A DNA stretch of 64,000 bases from Clostridium sp. (GCA_018362895.1 JAHALR010000002.1:124001-188000); one strand, 5' to 3'. Numbered from the stretch's first letter, positions 16,853 through 28,252 are shown. Notes: generated by a model from the sequence alone, not told the origin. Made by a program: numbers and translations.

Positions 16853-17578
16853 ATGTCAAAACTTATTAATAAAATTATAGGATATATTCTCGAGCGAAGA
16901 AGAAGAAAGCTCTCTGAGACAATGGAAAAAATGAAGCCAAGAACTTATACAAATTCTTCTTCGAAAATCCATGTAAACGCTACTGAAACACTGACCTTGA
17001 CTGTTGAAACGGAAAAAATTCTTGAAAATATGGATGATGAGGTCAAGAATATAGTGAAATCTTGTCTTACTGATTCTCAGGCTCTTCTTGATTTTGTTGA
17101 GAAGCATGGAACTCCTGTTTATAAGATTGCAAATGCTGATAAAATTCTTTCGAAAATAGGAGAAGAGGAGGGTTTTATTGTGCCTTTAAAAGGCTTAAAA
17201 GCTTTTTATTTGAATTTTTGGACAGCTTTTCTTGCACAAAAAAGGCTGAAGTTTTCATTTTCTTCAGAGGCAATGTTTGTTTTGAGAGATTTAGACATAA
17301 ATATATATTATATGCTTCATCAATTTCATAAGTGGTACGGATTTAAAAAAAATCTCCCCGGTTATGATGAAAAAGCACAGTCGCTTTTTAAAGATAATCT
17401 GGAAAATATGACGGACAATTCAGTAAAAGAAATGAGCATTGAAGAGATTGTTGCTTTGAAAGAAGCGATTGCAAGGGATGCGCAGGCTGCAGAATTTGTT
17501 ATTAAACTGGCAAAAGAATCAACCGGAGCCAAAAAAGCTCTTAATAAAATGAAAAACGACGGAAGTGCCGAAATATAA
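16853..17578 (+). CDS. Unknown conserved-looking protein
   Basis: 241 residues, not recognised. The start ATG 16853 is fixed by the divergent gcvPB gene; an AGGAG lies 16 bases upstream, further than normal. The N-terminal 30 residues are basic (LERRRRKLSETMEKMKPR), the middle has the folded-looking block EEGFIVPLKGLKAFYLNFW and YYMLHQFHKWYGFKKNLPGY, and the C-terminus is helical. No signal peptide or membrane helix. It stands alone before the autotransporter gene, 141 bases upstream of it. Confidence 0.6.
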   Translation: MSKLINKIIGYILERRRRKLSETMEKMKPRTYTNSSSKIHVNATETLTLTVETEKILENMDDEVKNIVKSCLTDSQALLDFVEKHGTPVYKIANADKILSKIGEEEGFIVPLKGLKAFYLNFWTAFLAQKRLKFSFSSEAMFVLRDLDINIYYMLHQFHKWYGFKKNLPGYDEKAQSLFKDNLENMTDNSVKEMSIEEIVALKEAIARDAQAAEFVIKLAKESTGAKKALNKMKNDGSAEI

Positions 17579-17719
17579 GGCTTTTGCGGTCATTCTTTTA
17601 AGGTATTCCATTATTTTTATATAGATGTTATCATAAATAATAAATTTCTTTATTTTGAGAAATTATTGTTTGGAATTTGCTAAAAATAATTAACATAATA
17701 TAAAAATTAGGAGTGTGGA

Positions 17720-20700
17720 ATGAAAAACCTATTTATGAAGAGAGTAATAGTAGCCCTTTTGCTCACTTCCTGGTGTATGCAGCCTGTGTTTGCAGCAGAA
17801 CAGCTTATTATGACAAAGAATGAAACTCTGTCAAACGGCTTATCTAATGTTACTGTTGAAAATAACGGAACAGGCGGAGCGATTGTTAATAATGGCTTTA
17901 ATCTGACAGTTAACGGCGGAAGTTTTGAAGACAATTTGCTCAAAAATGAAAACGGTGCAGCTTTTGGCGGTGCAATACACCAAAGTGGCGGAAGCCTTTC
18001 TTTGAACGGTGTGTCGTTTATTGATAATATTGTCAAAGCAACAGATCAAAAGTATGACGGCTGGGACGGTACTGATTCTCCTTCCGGTGCTGCTATATAT
18101 ATTACTGGCACAACTTCACAAAATACAATTACAAATTCCACATTTACAAATAATCAGGCTCTTAATATAAACGATAGCGGACAGTCCAACGGTGGTGCAA
18201 TTTTTGCACAATCAAACAATAGTTTAACAATCACAGGTTCCACATTCACATCAAACTCTTCAAAAAACAGAGGCGGTGCTGTTTATAACGGCGACTCTAC
18301 TATTGATATACAAAATACAAAGTTCAGTAACAATGAAAGTGCTTCAGGCGGAGCAATTTATATGCTTGAAGCCTCTAATGCGCCTCAAAAAACTGTTGTT
18401 ACAACAGACAGCTCTACAACTTTTAGCGAAAATAAAGCTCTAACAGGAAATGGCGGTGCGATTGTCAGCTATGACGGTGAGATTAATGTCAATGGATCTA
18501 CGTTTACCGGCAATAATGCAGTGAATGGAAAAGGCGGAGCAATTGCTAACACAAACTGGCAGTCACAAGGTACTGTAAATATAAATGGCGGTTCTACTTT
18601 TAAAGGAAATACCGCTGCTCAATCAGGCGGGGCTGTTTATAGTGAAGGCGTTGTTAATGTTGATACTGAATCAGGTGATGTTACTTTTGCTGAAAATACG
18701 GCTGACGGAAAAGCAAATGATATTGCTTTATCAGGTACAGCTGATAAAACATCTCAATTAAATATCACCGGCTCAAAAAATACCCTTTCCGTAAATGCTA
18801 TTTCAGGAAATGAAAACAGTGCAATTCAAAAAAGCGGCTCTAACACTCTTGCTATAAATGGTGACAGCTCATCATTCAAAGGCAGCTTCTCACAATCAAG
18901 CGGAACAACAAATGTAAACAGCGGTGCTAAATTTTTTGGCGGTTCAAACAATATCAGCTCCGGAAAATTGAATGTTAACGGCGGTGAAATTGTTAAAGGA
19001 AGCTCTACTTCATTGGGCAGTTCCGCAGAGATGAAGCTCGATAATAATGCTTCTGTAAACGGAAATGTTTCTATGAGTAATGGCTCAAAAATTACAATAA
19101 ATTCTGATTCTGCTACTTCTGCAAATTCTACTGTGGCAATTACTGGAGCAATTACAGGCACGTCAGGCGAAATTACTCTTGAAGGCGGAAATCTTGTGAT
19201 TGACGGAAGTAATCAGAGCGGATTTAGCGGTGATTTTACTCAAACTGCCGGAACAACAACTGTTTCAAACGGTGCAACTTTCTTTGCCGGTCAGAATGTT
19301 ATCAGTGGCGGCGAGTTTATTTTTAAAGACGGAATACTGGCTAACGACGTAAAAATTGATGGTGATGCACTTTTGACAATTGCTGGTGACAAAACCTTCA
19401 ACGGAAATGAAATGACCGTCAACGGACAAAGCTATTCTTTTGTTCTTAAAGATGCTGACTTTACCGGTTCTGACACAAAAATAGATACAACAGCGGACAA
19501 TCTTTCTGCTGATATTGAATTTTCAAACGGAGCTGGAATCGGTTCTTCTGCGAATATTACATTGACAAAATCTGCGGATTCAACAGGAAAGCTGACTATG
19601 GCAGACGGTGCTGTATCAGAAGGCGGAAGCGTTATACTTACTGAAGGAACAAGTTTTGATATTACAGCTTCTGACTTTGATTTGAATACGGATATTTCTT
19701 CTGCTTCGGGAATTGGCGAAGTTAATGTAAAAAATACTGTCCAAACTCTGGATATAAATTCAGATAACAGTGCTTTTAACGGAACGTATAATCAAGAAGG
19801 CGGCGCAGTAACTGTAAACAGCGGTGCGAAGTTTTTCAACGGTACAAATAATATTAAAGCAGGTTCGTTAACCTTTAAAAACGGTGCTTTCCTGAATGGA
19901 AATAATATATTAACTAACACTGCTGCAATGGTTATAGAAAACGGTGCGAATCTTTCAGCGGATTCTGTTGTTAATTTAAGCAGTGCAGATTCTTCTTTAA
20001 GCTTTGCAAGTGCCGGAACTTATACACTTGATTCAAACTCTTTGACTGTTACAGGTTCCGGAAATGTTAATAATGAAGGCTCTCTTAATATTAATAACGG
20101 AGCAAAAATTTCCGGTTTCAACGGTACATTTACTCAAAATGCAGGCAGCACTGTTGTCGATAATACAGAATTCTTCAAAGGTGTAAATAATATAAATAAA
20201 GGTTCTGTTGAATTTAAAAATAATGCTGTTGTTTCAGGTCAAAATACTTTGAGCAATGATGCTTCATTTGTAGTAAATGGCGGTTCTTCTTTTGCACAGG
20301 GGACATCTGTTAACCTGAACAGTGCAGCTTCTCACCTTGATTTTAACAGTGCAGCTTCAACAGAAACAGCGTTGAGTATTGCTTTGCAGGGTGTTGAAGG
20401 TTCAACGGTTAACAAAGATGGTGAAGGCAGTTTGAATATTAATGCTTCACAGAATGGTTTTGGCGGAAAGTTTGTACAGAAAAACGGAACAACAAATGTT
20501 TCTTCTGATTTCTTTAATTCTGCTGAGATACAAAACGGCGTTTTAAATATTCTGACAAATTCAAATATTTCAAATTCAGCGATTGTACTTGCTGCTGATG
20601 CTGATATGAATATTTTGGCTGACAGCGATATAAATAAAACCATTACAGGCAGCGGTAATATATTTGTCGGTTCTGACTCGGTGTCTCCGATTGTTAATAT

Positions 20701-23700
20701 TAATGTTGATCAAACAGCTTTTGACGGTACTTATACACAAAATGCAGGAACAGTTAATGTATCAAACGGTTTCTTCTCTAAGACTAATAATATATTAGGC
20801 GGTATCCTGAATTTTAACAAAGCTGATTCTGTATTAAAAGGAACAAACAAAATCGGCGGCGGTACAAAAGATGCTAAAGTGACACTTTCAAACGGTGCAC
20901 AGATAGCTTCAAATGCTTCTGTTACTCTTGCTGAAAAAGGAACACTTGAGTTTGCTGATTCTGCGGCTAGAGAATTAAATACTGCTGTTCAAGGTACAGC
21001 AGGTACTGTTGCAAAAACCGGCACAGGTGATTTAACTTTAAAAGCAAATCAAGATTCTTTCAAGGGAACGTTTAATCAATCAAACGGAAACACTACTGTT
21101 GACGGAGCAAAATTCTTCGGCGGTGAAAATAATATTAATAAAGGTTCATTAACATTAAACAACGGTGCTTCTCTGGCTAACGGAAGCACAACTAATCTTG
21201 CTGACGGAACATCAATGGATGTAAACAGCGGTTCTTCTATTGGCGGCAACGTCGTTATGAACGGTCAGTCTTCTGTTAATCTTAATAAGGATACAGCTTC
21301 TAATATTACAATCAGCGGTAGCATTTCATCAAACACAATTGCGGATGCTGCCGACCAGCAAATTACTATTTCTAACGGGTCTTTGACAATCAGCGGAGAC
21401 CAAAGCGGTTATAAAGGTACGTTTAATCAAGAAGATGGAACAACAGTCACCGTTGTAGACGGGGGTGTGTTCTTCGGTGGAGAAAACTTTGTTAAAGGCG
21501 GTATTTTCAACTTTAATCAGGGAGCAGAACTCTCCTCTGATGTTACTATTACAAATAAAAATACACAGTTAAATATTTTTGGTTCCGACAAATTTCTTGA
21601 CGGAAACAAACTTATTGTGAATGACGCCTGGGGCTTTGTTTTGAAAGATGCTCTTTTCTCGGGTACAGATGCTCTTGTTAAAAAGGGAACGTTCTCGGAC
21701 GGTCATATTACTTTTGAAAATCAAGGCGGTATTGCTCAGGATGCTGATATTACTCTTGGCAACGGCGCTACTTTTACAATGTCCACAGGCTCTGTTTCAA
21801 ACAACGGTGCTTTGAAAATGGATAAGGGATCAAATTTTGAAGTAGTTTCTGATTTGACACTCAATACAAATATATCAAGCGTTAATAAAAATGACGGAAC
21901 AGTTACTATAAAAAAAGCTGATGCTTCTTCAGCTGCTCCTGCTGTTACTGTTGCTTCTGATAACAGTGCATTTACAGGCAGTTATAAACAGCAGGATGGA
22001 AGCGAAGTCACTGTTACCGGAAAGTTCTTTAATGGTACAAACACTATCGACAACAGCAAATTGACTTTTGAAAGCGGTTCTTCTTTGAACGGAAATAATA
22101 TTTTCTCTAACGCTTCAGAGCTTGTTATCAATGGAGGTGCTGATACGACAAGTGATTCGAAGATTGTTTTGAACGATACCTCTTCAATGACTTTGAAGGG
22201 TATAGACCTTACATTAAACTCTCAAATTGGCGGCAGTGCAAATATTAACAACAATTTAACAGGTACACTCACAATTACGGGCGACAATTCTGCTTTCAGC
22301 GGAAATTATAATCAGGTTTCTTCTGGAACTGTTGTGAACGGAGGAAGCTTCTTCGGCGGAACAAATACAATTAATGGAGGAAGTGTTGAATTTGTTAATA
22401 ATGCAACACTTGCAGGTACAAATGAAATTGGCGATGCTGTGATGACGATAAACAATGGAACAAAATATCACAGCGGAACTTCTGTTAATTTGAATAATGC
22501 TAATGCAGAGTTGGTTTTGAATAACTCTGATACATCAAATTCAATGAAAATTGATGGTTTGACCATAACAGGAACAGATGGTATCGTTAAGAAAACAGGT
22601 CAAGGAACTCTTGATGTTTCAGGAAAACTCTCTGATTTAACAAATTCAATTGAAGAAGGCAGATTGAACATGATGACAGGTTCAACGCTTGCCGGTTCAA
22701 ATATAATCAAAAACGGTGCGGAACTTGTTATAAATGATGGTGTAAGCAAAGGTACTTCTACTGTCACTTTAGAAGATGGTTCTGTGTTGACATTGAATCC
22801 TGCTGAAAATAAACAAATCAATCTTTCTGATTATACAATTTCAGCTTCAGGTACAAACACCCTGATTAATAAGAGCGGACTGGGTGAACTTATTGTTGAC
22901 GAAACAAACTCTATTACCGGTAATGGAAATACATATACGGGTAAATTTAATCAGTCTGAAGGTATTACTACTGTCACAGGCAATTTCTTTGGAGGAGCAA
23001 ATACTATTACAGGTGGTGTACTTAACTTTGAAGATGGTTCTTCTATCTTAAATACCTCTTCAATTGCTCTTGGCTCGGGTGCTGTGATGAACTTCAACGG
23101 TTCCGGTGAGCAAACACTCGGTATATCAATTGGCGGTGTAACAGACAGTTTTGGCTCCATAAATAAAACAGGTACTGGTACTCTTAACATAAATGCCGAT
23201 CAATCAGCTTTCAAAGGTAACTATGTTCAGGAAAAAGGTACAACTGTTGTTGAAAACGGTTCTTTGTTCGGTGGAGAGAATACAATCAAAGGCGGAACAG
23301 TTGAGATGAAGGACAATTCTTCTCTGGCAAGCGGTTCTTCTTTGAAACTTGAAAACGGAACTACGGTTAATATTGTTAACAGCGGTGCACAGCACAACAC
23401 AACTTCTACGGGTTCTGCCGGAATACCGGATAAAACAGGTAATGAAACAGTTCTTTCCGGTACGGTCTCTTCTGTAATAGAACCTGGTAAGGAGGGAGAA
23501 TATCAGTCTAATATAAATGTTTCAGGCGAAAATACATATCTTGTCATCGACGGTGACATGAGTAAATATACCGGAAATTATACACAATCTGACGGTGCAA
23601 CAACAGAAGTAACTTCAAACGGTATATTCTTTGGCGGTTATAGTGATATAACTGACGGTCACTTTATTTTCAGAGACGGTGCGCAGCTTGTTGAAGATGT

Positions 23701-26700
23701 TTATATATCAGGTGATAATGTTCACCTTGCTTTTGGCGATGGCTCCAAAGATTATAAGATCGAGGATGGAAATAAGGTATATTATTATGATTCTCAGGGT
23801 AACAGAAGCGACAATGCTTTCATTTTAGAGACTGTTACACTTACTGATTCTTTGTATACCGGCACAGGCGACTTGACTGTCGGAAAACTTACTTTTGGTA
23901 AAAATGGCGGTTTTGCTTCTGATGCTAATTACACATTGAAGAATTCTTCAAATCCTGGCAAAACGACTACAATAATTATGAAAGACGGCTCTGTTGCTCA
24001 GGACGGCTCTAAGCTTTCTATGGAAGACAGCACTGTCTTGAATATTACAGCTTCTTATCTTGAAGAGGATGACAAATCAACTGGCAAAAACGGCACCTTC
24101 GGAATGGATGTTTCAGGTAAAGGCTTTGTTAATGTATACCAAGATGATGCGACAGATGCTCCGAAGTTTACAATTATATCTGATAACAGCCTTTTTGAAG
24201 GTCAATATCATCAAATTGCAGGTGAGATTACAGTTTCAGGAAAAGATTCTGACAATCTTGCACACTTCTTTGGCGGAACAAACCTGATTGACGGTGGTTC
24301 TGTTACATTTGGAAGTCACTCTGTTGTTGAAGGTTACAACCAGATTAGTGGCGGAGGTGTCTTGAATCTGGCTGACGGCGTTATCATCAATAAAGATGAT
24401 GAAAATACAGCTATTGTGATGAATGGCGGAAACCTGAACATAACAAACAAAACTGATGATGTTGATTTGAATATTTCTATCGGTGATACAGGTGCTCAAG
24501 GCAGTGTAATTGAAAAAACAGATGCAGGAAAACTTATTATTTCTGCTGATCAACATGGCTATAAAGGTGAATATAAACAGTCCGGCGAGGGTACAACTGT
24601 TATAAATGCCGGAAATACTTTCTTTGGTGGTAAAAATACAATTTCAGCGGGTATTGTTGATGCAACAGCTGGTGACTCAGTTGATAATGCTGCTATTTTA
24701 ACAGGTGAAAACATAATAGACGGCAATGGTACAATTAAAATAGGTGATTTTACAAATACATCTAATTTGACTGACAATAAAATAACCCTGAACTCTGATT
24801 CTGCTGTTTTAGAGCTTCAGTCCGCAGAAAATAATGACAAGAACCTCGAAGTTAGATTCAATGTCACAGGCAAAGGTGTTGTTCTTCATTCAGGAGAAGG
24901 TGCTTTGAATCTTTATAATGCTGGAACAAGCGATTTGTTTGAGAATTTTGCAGGAACTTTCAAACAAGAAAATGCTTCTCTCTCTGGCGATCAGAAACTT
25001 ATAACTAATGTTTTTGGTAAATTCTTCAAAAACAGTGAAATTAAACAAGGCACATTAAATCTTAAAAACGGTGCTGAACTTGTAGAAGGCTCCTCTACCG
25101 AGATCGCTTCAGGAGCTAACCTCAACATCGGTACTATCAAAGATGATACAACTGTTAACCCTGAAAAATTTGATGACAATTCCGTTGTTAACATAAAAGG
25201 AAATATTACCGGCAATGGAAACGTCGATGTTTCACAAGGTAAAACATCAATTGCAGGTTCAAGTAATAACAGCAATTTCGAAGGAAATTATACACAAACT
25301 GGAGGTACTGTCACTGCTGAGGGTGGTTCTACCTTCTTTGGCGGAACAAACCTGATTAATAAAGGTAAACTTGTCTTCAAAAAACAAGCAAACCTTACAA
25401 CAAATAAAGGTATAGAGCTGAAAGGTAAGACTGACTTTACCGGTAAAACAGCAAATGAGTCTGCTATACTTGATTTGGATGGACGTACTGATGCTAAATT
25501 CACAGGCGGAAATACACTTTATGTAGATAGCAAAACAACAGAAGGCTTTGTTTTTACAGACGGTGTACTTGAGAATGCTGCACTTACTGGTACTCAGGAA
25601 ATTGGAGGCGGTGCTGTTATTACAATGAAAGGCGGTTCGGGTTTTGCTTCAGGTGCTAATGCTTCAATTGAAGGCAGCTCTCAGGTTATCCTCGGCACAG
25701 GTTCAATTGCTGCTCAAAACAGTAAAATAGACATTGAAAGCGGTTCAAAACTGACACTTGTGTCAAGCTCACCTCTTGAATTCCATTCAATTGCATCAGG
25801 CAGCGGTGATATTACTGTTGAAAAAGACTTTAGAGAAACTTATGCGCCTAATGTTAATATCTATGGAGACCAGTCAGGTTTTGCAGGAACATATTATCAA
25901 GATGCCGGCTCTGTTACTGTGAAGTCAGGTTCTACCTTCTTTGGCGGTGACAATGAAATTACCGGTATTAAGATAGTAGATGATAGTGATCCGACAAAGG
26001 TTATCAAAGAAACTTCAGGTGATTTGCACCTTGAAAAGGGTTCTTATCTGGGTTCGGATATTCATGTTACAAACTCTGACAAAACTGCTAATGCAGGGGT
26101 ATCTACTCCTCACGGTCGTGTTTTCGTAGAAGATAAAATCTTCAATTCCAAAGGTGAAGAAATGACAGACATTTCTGAACTGATTAATGATAATGACTTG
26201 CATTACAATAACATAATCAAAGAAGATGGTACGCTTGATACAGATTCTTTGAAACAGATTCATATTGAAAATGGCGGTTTGATTCTTTCAAACGGAACAA
26301 TTTTTGAAACTCCGGACGGTACGGCCGTGTTTGAAAGAAAAGACGGTGGTATCATTGATATCGGTTTCAGTAATAATACAGGCGTGAACGGTGATATTTT
26401 GCTTAAGAGAGATACTATGCTCTCTTATGGCGATAATGCTTATATCAAAGATGATTCTACTTTGACAATGGAAGATACTGCAATATTGAATTTTATTAAC
26501 GATAGTGCAGTAATCAACTACAACCCGACTATTGAAGGGGGCGGATCTATCTATAAAGAAGGGCTTGCTGCTACAAATATTTCTTCTTCAATAGATATGA
26601 TTGGTGAAGTTAATGTTAAAGAAGGCTCTTTGAACTTTACAACAAAAGATAAAGTTATATTTAATTCCGGTTCAGATCTCAGACAAACAGGTAATCTAAC

Positions 26701-28252
26701 TGTGGGGTCTGGTTCTGCAAATGCTTCTTTCACAAGTGCTGCAAAAAATACTGTTTTTGCTGGTGATGTAAAATCTGATGCACAAGAAGGAACACAATCA
26801 ATTATCAGTGTGGCAGGTGATTTCGATGTACTTGGAAATCTGACATCAAATAACACAAGCCTCTGGCTTCCGGGTCATACAGAAATTGACGGTAACTTGA
26901 CATTGTCAGGTGATTCTTCATTGAATCTTATAGGCAATTCTGCTAATAAAATTCTTGTTGGCGGTGATATGATTGTCAACAATATGAAAGATGGCGTATT
27001 GCCTATCAGCTTTGATTATGATCCCAGAGCAAATGCTATGGATCAGATTATCATAGATGGTAGTTATCAATCACAGCTGCCGATTCTTATAGGCGGAATT
27101 AATTTCGTTACATCTCCGAGAGATTATCAATTCAATCTTGATGCAACAACTTTAATTCAAGCAAACGGTGGTGATACACCTACTTATACAGCAACTGATT
27201 TTTATACAAATGCGGCAATGGGTCGTTATCATATATCAAATGGAAGCGGCGGTCCTATTCTGACAGGTTCTCTCGCTTATTTGAACCCTCAACAATATAG
27301 AGGACAGGTTGCTACAATTGCTTCTTGGCAGAATCAGCTTGTTGTCAATAATATGCTGTTTGACCACATGGATATTTTAACAAGACAGCTTATGGAGCAG
27401 GAAAAAACAGCAAACAAATATGCTGCGGCATATCCTCAGTTTGCTCCATATCAATATGACCTCAAAGGCGGAAGTCTCTGGTACAAAGCTTACGGAAACT
27501 TTGAACGTCTGTCTATGACAAAAGGTTTGAGTGTTGGAAATAATGCCTACGGTTCATTAATCGGTGCTGACTTCCCGCTTATCAATCTCAAAAACGGATG
27601 GAAACTCGTTCCGACAGCTTATATCGGATACAACGGTGCTCATCAGACATTTGACGGTGTAAGCATGTACCAAAACGGCGCACAAATCGGTATGATGGGT
27701 ACAGCATATAAAGGCAACTTTATTACATCATTGCTTGCTTACGGTGGAGGCTATGCTAACGATATGTCTATAAGAGGTGAGTTTGGATCAGGAAATGATA
27801 CAACAGGCAACTGGTTTGCGGGTGTTGCTTCAAAAACCGCTTATAATATCCACTTGCCGAAAGATTTTATCTTCCAGCCAACTTTCCTTGCATCATATAA
27901 TGCCTTCGGAAATCAAAACTGGGGTTCAAATTTCGGTGTATTGAGCATGAATTCGGGTATGCTTAACGGAATAAACATTGCTCCCGGCTTTAACCTCATT
28001 TGGAATAAGAAAACCTTCAATATCTATGCAACAGCTCAAATGGTTTACAATATCATGGGCGGTGTAGACGGCAGAGCAGGCAATATTGACCTCGGATATG
28101 TCAGAATGAGACATTCATACTTTGAATATGGTTTGGGTGTTTCTAAATCTTTCAAAGAACGTTTCAAAGGTTATCTCCAGTTTACAATCAGAAACGGCGG
28201 CAGAACAGGTATCGGTTTCTCCGGCGGTCTTCAGTGGAAAATCGGAAAATAA
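17720..28252 (+). CDS. Giant autotransporter adhesin (3510 residues) with Pmp-like and repeat passenger
   Basis: One uninterrupted 10.5-kb frame with AGGAG before the ATG. A signal peptide (about 1-25, ending VFAAEQ) is followed by a region to about residue 330 rich in GGAI and FxxN motifs (GGAIHQSG, FTNNQALN, GGAVYNG), like chlamydial polymorphic membrane proteins and beta-helix passengers. Then about 18 copies of a unit with the core FxQxxGTTTVxxGxxFFGGxN and xIxxGxLxF, like autotransporter strand-loop-strand repeats. From about 2760 to 3220 the repeats fade. The last 270 residues or so (from GGSLWYKAYGNFER to GFSGGLQWKIGK) form the autotransporter beta-barrel that inserts in the outer membrane and exports the passenger. 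The chain probably extends a very long beta-solenoid from the cell surface for adhesion. It is transcribed alone and ends at a strong terminator. Confidence 0.92.
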   Translation: MKNLFMKRVIVALLLTSWCMQPVFAAEQLIMTKNETLSNGLSNVTVENNGTGGAIVNNGFNLTVNGGSFEDNLLKNENGAAFGGAIHQSGGSLSLNGVSFIDNIVKATDQKYDGWDGTDSPSGAAIYITGTTSQNTITNSTFTNNQALNINDSGQSNGGAIFAQSNNSLTITGSTFTSNSSKNRGGAVYNGDSTIDIQNTKFSNNESASGGAIYMLEASNAPQKTVVTTDSSTTFSENKALTGNGGAIVSYDGEINVNGSTFTGNNAVNGKGGAIANTNWQSQGTVNINGGSTFKGNTAAQSGGAVYSEGVVNVDTESGDVTFAENTADGKANDIALSGTADKTSQLNITGSKNTLSVNAISGNENSAIQKSGSNTLAINGDSSSFKGSFSQSSGTTNVNSGAKFFGGSNNISSGKLNVNGGEIVKGSSTSLGSSAEMKLDNNASVNGNVSMSNGSKITINSDSATSANSTVAITGAITGTSGEITLEGGNLVIDGSNQSGFSGDFTQTAGTTTVSNGATFFAGQNVISGGEFIFKDGILANDVKIDGDALLTIAGDKTFNGNEMTVNGQSYSFVLKDADFTGSDTKIDTTADNLSADIEFSNGAGIGSSANITLTKSADSTGKLTMADGAVSEGGSVILTEGTSFDITASDFDLNTDISSASGIGEVNVKNTVQTLDINSDNSAFNGTYNQEGGAVTVNSGAKFFNGTNNIKAGSLTFKNGAFLNGNNILTNTAAMVIENGANLSADSVVNLSSADSSLSFASAGTYTLDSNSLTVTGSGNVNNEGSLNINNGAKISGFNGTFTQNAGSTVVDNTEFFKGVNNINKGSVEFKNNAVVSGQNTLSNDASFVVNGGSSFAQGTSVNLNSAASHLDFNSAASTETALSIALQGVEGSTVNKDGEGSLNINASQNGFGGKFVQKNGTTNVSSDFFNSAEIQNGVLNILTNSNISNSAIVLAADADMNILADSDINKTITGSGNIFVGSDSVSPIVNINVDQTAFDGTYTQNAGTVNVSNGFFSKTNNILGGILNFNKADSVLKGTNKIGGGTKDAKVTLSNGAQIASNASVTLAEKGTLEFADSAARELNTAVQGTAGTVAKTGTGDLTLKANQDSFKGTFNQSNGNTTVDGAKFFGGENNINKGSLTLNNGASLANGSTTNLADGTSMDVNSGSSIGGNVVMNGQSSVNLNKDTASNITISGSISSNTIADAADQQITISNGSLTISGDQSGYKGTFNQEDGTTVTVVDGGVFFGGENFVKGGIFNFNQGAELSSDVTITNKNTQLNIFGSDKFLDGNKLIVNDAWGFVLKDALFSGTDALVKKGTFSDGHITFENQGGIAQDADITLGNGATFTMSTGSVSNNGALKMDKGSNFEVVSDLTLNTNISSVNKNDGTVTIKKADASSAAPAVTVASDNSAFTGSYKQQDGSEVTVTGKFFNGTNTIDNSKLTFESGSSLNGNNIFSNASELVINGGADTTSDSKIVLNDTSSMTLKGIDLTLNSQIGGSANINNNLTGTLTITGDNSAFSGNYNQVSSGTVVNGGSFFGGTNTINGGSVEFVNNATLAGTNEIGDAVMTINNGTKYHSGTSVNLNNANAELVLNNSDTSNSMKIDGLTITGTDGIVKKTGQGTLDVSGKLSDLTNSIEEGRLNMMTGSTLAGSNIIKNGAELVINDGVSKGTSTVTLEDGSVLTLNPAENKQINLSDYTISASGTNTLINKSGLGELIVDETNSITGNGNTYTGKFNQSEGITTVTGNFFGGANTITGGVLNFEDGSSILNTSSIALGSGAVMNFNGSGEQTLGISIGGVTDSFGSINKTGTGTLNINADQSAFKGNYVQEKGTTVVENGSLFGGENTIKGGTVEMKDNSSLASGSSLKLENGTTVNIVNSGAQHNTTSTGSAGIPDKTGNETVLSGTVSSVIEPGKEGEYQSNINVSGENTYLVIDGDMSKYTGNYTQSDGATTEVTSNGIFFGGYSDITDGHFIFRDGAQLVEDVYISGDNVHLAFGDGSKDYKIEDGNKVYYYDSQGNRSDNAFILETVTLTDSLYTGTGDLTVGKLTFGKNGGFASDANYTLKNSSNPGKTTTIIMKDGSVAQDGSKLSMEDSTVLNITASYLEEDDKSTGKNGTFGMDVSGKGFVNVYQDDATDAPKFTIISDNSLFEGQYHQIAGEITVSGKDSDNLAHFFGGTNLIDGGSVTFGSHSVVEGYNQISGGGVLNLADGVIINKDDENTAIVMNGGNLNITNKTDDVDLNISIGDTGAQGSVIEKTDAGKLIISADQHGYKGEYKQSGEGTTVINAGNTFFGGKNTISAGIVDATAGDSVDNAAILTGENIIDGNGTIKIGDFTNTSNLTDNKITLNSDSAVLELQSAENNDKNLEVRFNVTGKGVVLHSGEGALNLYNAGTSDLFENFAGTFKQENASLSGDQKLITNVFGKFFKNSEIKQGTLNLKNGAELVEGSSTEIASGANLNIGTIKDDTTVNPEKFDDNSVVNIKGNITGNGNVDVSQGKTSIAGSSNNSNFEGNYTQTGGTVTAEGGSTFFGGTNLINKGKLVFKKQANLTTNKGIELKGKTDFTGKTANESAILDLDGRTDAKFTGGNTLYVDSKTTEGFVFTDGVLENAALTGTQEIGGGAVITMKGGSGFASGANASIEGSSQVILGTGSIAAQNSKIDIESGSKLTLVSSSPLEFHSIASGSGDITVEKDFRETYAPNVNIYGDQSGFAGTYYQDAGSVTVKSGSTFFGGDNEITGIKIVDDSDPTKVIKETSGDLHLEKGSYLGSDIHVTNSDKTANAGVSTPHGRVFVEDKIFNSKGEEMTDISELINDNDLHYNNIIKEDGTLDTDSLKQIHIENGGLILSNGTIFETPDGTAVFERKDGGIIDIGFSNNTGVNGDILLKRDTMLSYGDNAYIKDDSTLTMEDTAILNFINDSAVINYNPTIEGGGSIYKEGLAATNISSSIDMIGEVNVKEGSLNFTTKDKVIFNSGSDLRQTGNLTVGSGSANASFTSAAKNTVFAGDVKSDAQEGTQSIISVAGDFDVLGNLTSNNTSLWLPGHTEIDGNLTLSGDSSLNLIGNSANKILVGGDMIVNNMKDGVLPISFDYDPRANAMDQIIIDGSYQSQLPILIGGINFVTSPRDYQFNLDATTLIQANGGDTPTYTATDFYTNAAMGRYHISNGSGGPILTGSLAYLNPQQYRGQVATIASWQNQLVVNNMLFDHMDILTRQLMEQEKTANKYAAAYPQFAPYQYDLKGGSLWYKAYGNFERLSMTKGLSVGNNAYGSLIGADFPLINLKNGWKLVPTAYIGYNGAHQTFDGVSMYQNGAQIGMMGTAYKGNFITSLLAYGGGYANDMSIRGEFGSGNDTTGNWFAGVASKTAYNIHLPKDFIFQPTFLASYNAFGNQNWGSNFGVLSMNSGMLNGINIAPGFNLIWNKKTFNIYATAQMVYNIMGGVDGRAGNIDLGYVRMRHSYFEYGLGVSKSFKERFKGYLQFTIRNGGRTGIGFSGGLQWKIGK
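18880..25960 (+). repeat. About 18 degenerate passenger repeats within the autotransporter gene
   Basis: At protein level the unit reads roughly (F/Y)xQxxGTxxVxxGxxFFGGxNxIxxGxxxF, recurring about every 90-170 residues from FSQSSGTTNVNSGAKFFGG (near 18890) to YYQDAGSVTVKSGSTFFGG (near 25950). Copies differ in sequence, and at the DNA level they are not near-identical, so the array is old and probably stable rather than a fresh amplification. Confidence 0.8.

Noticed and set aside
17720..28252. Possible CRISPR or satellite repeats in the repetitive 10.5-kb region
   Set aside because: Repeats exist only at protein level within one open frame and are irregular at the DNA level; no direct repeats with uniform spacers.
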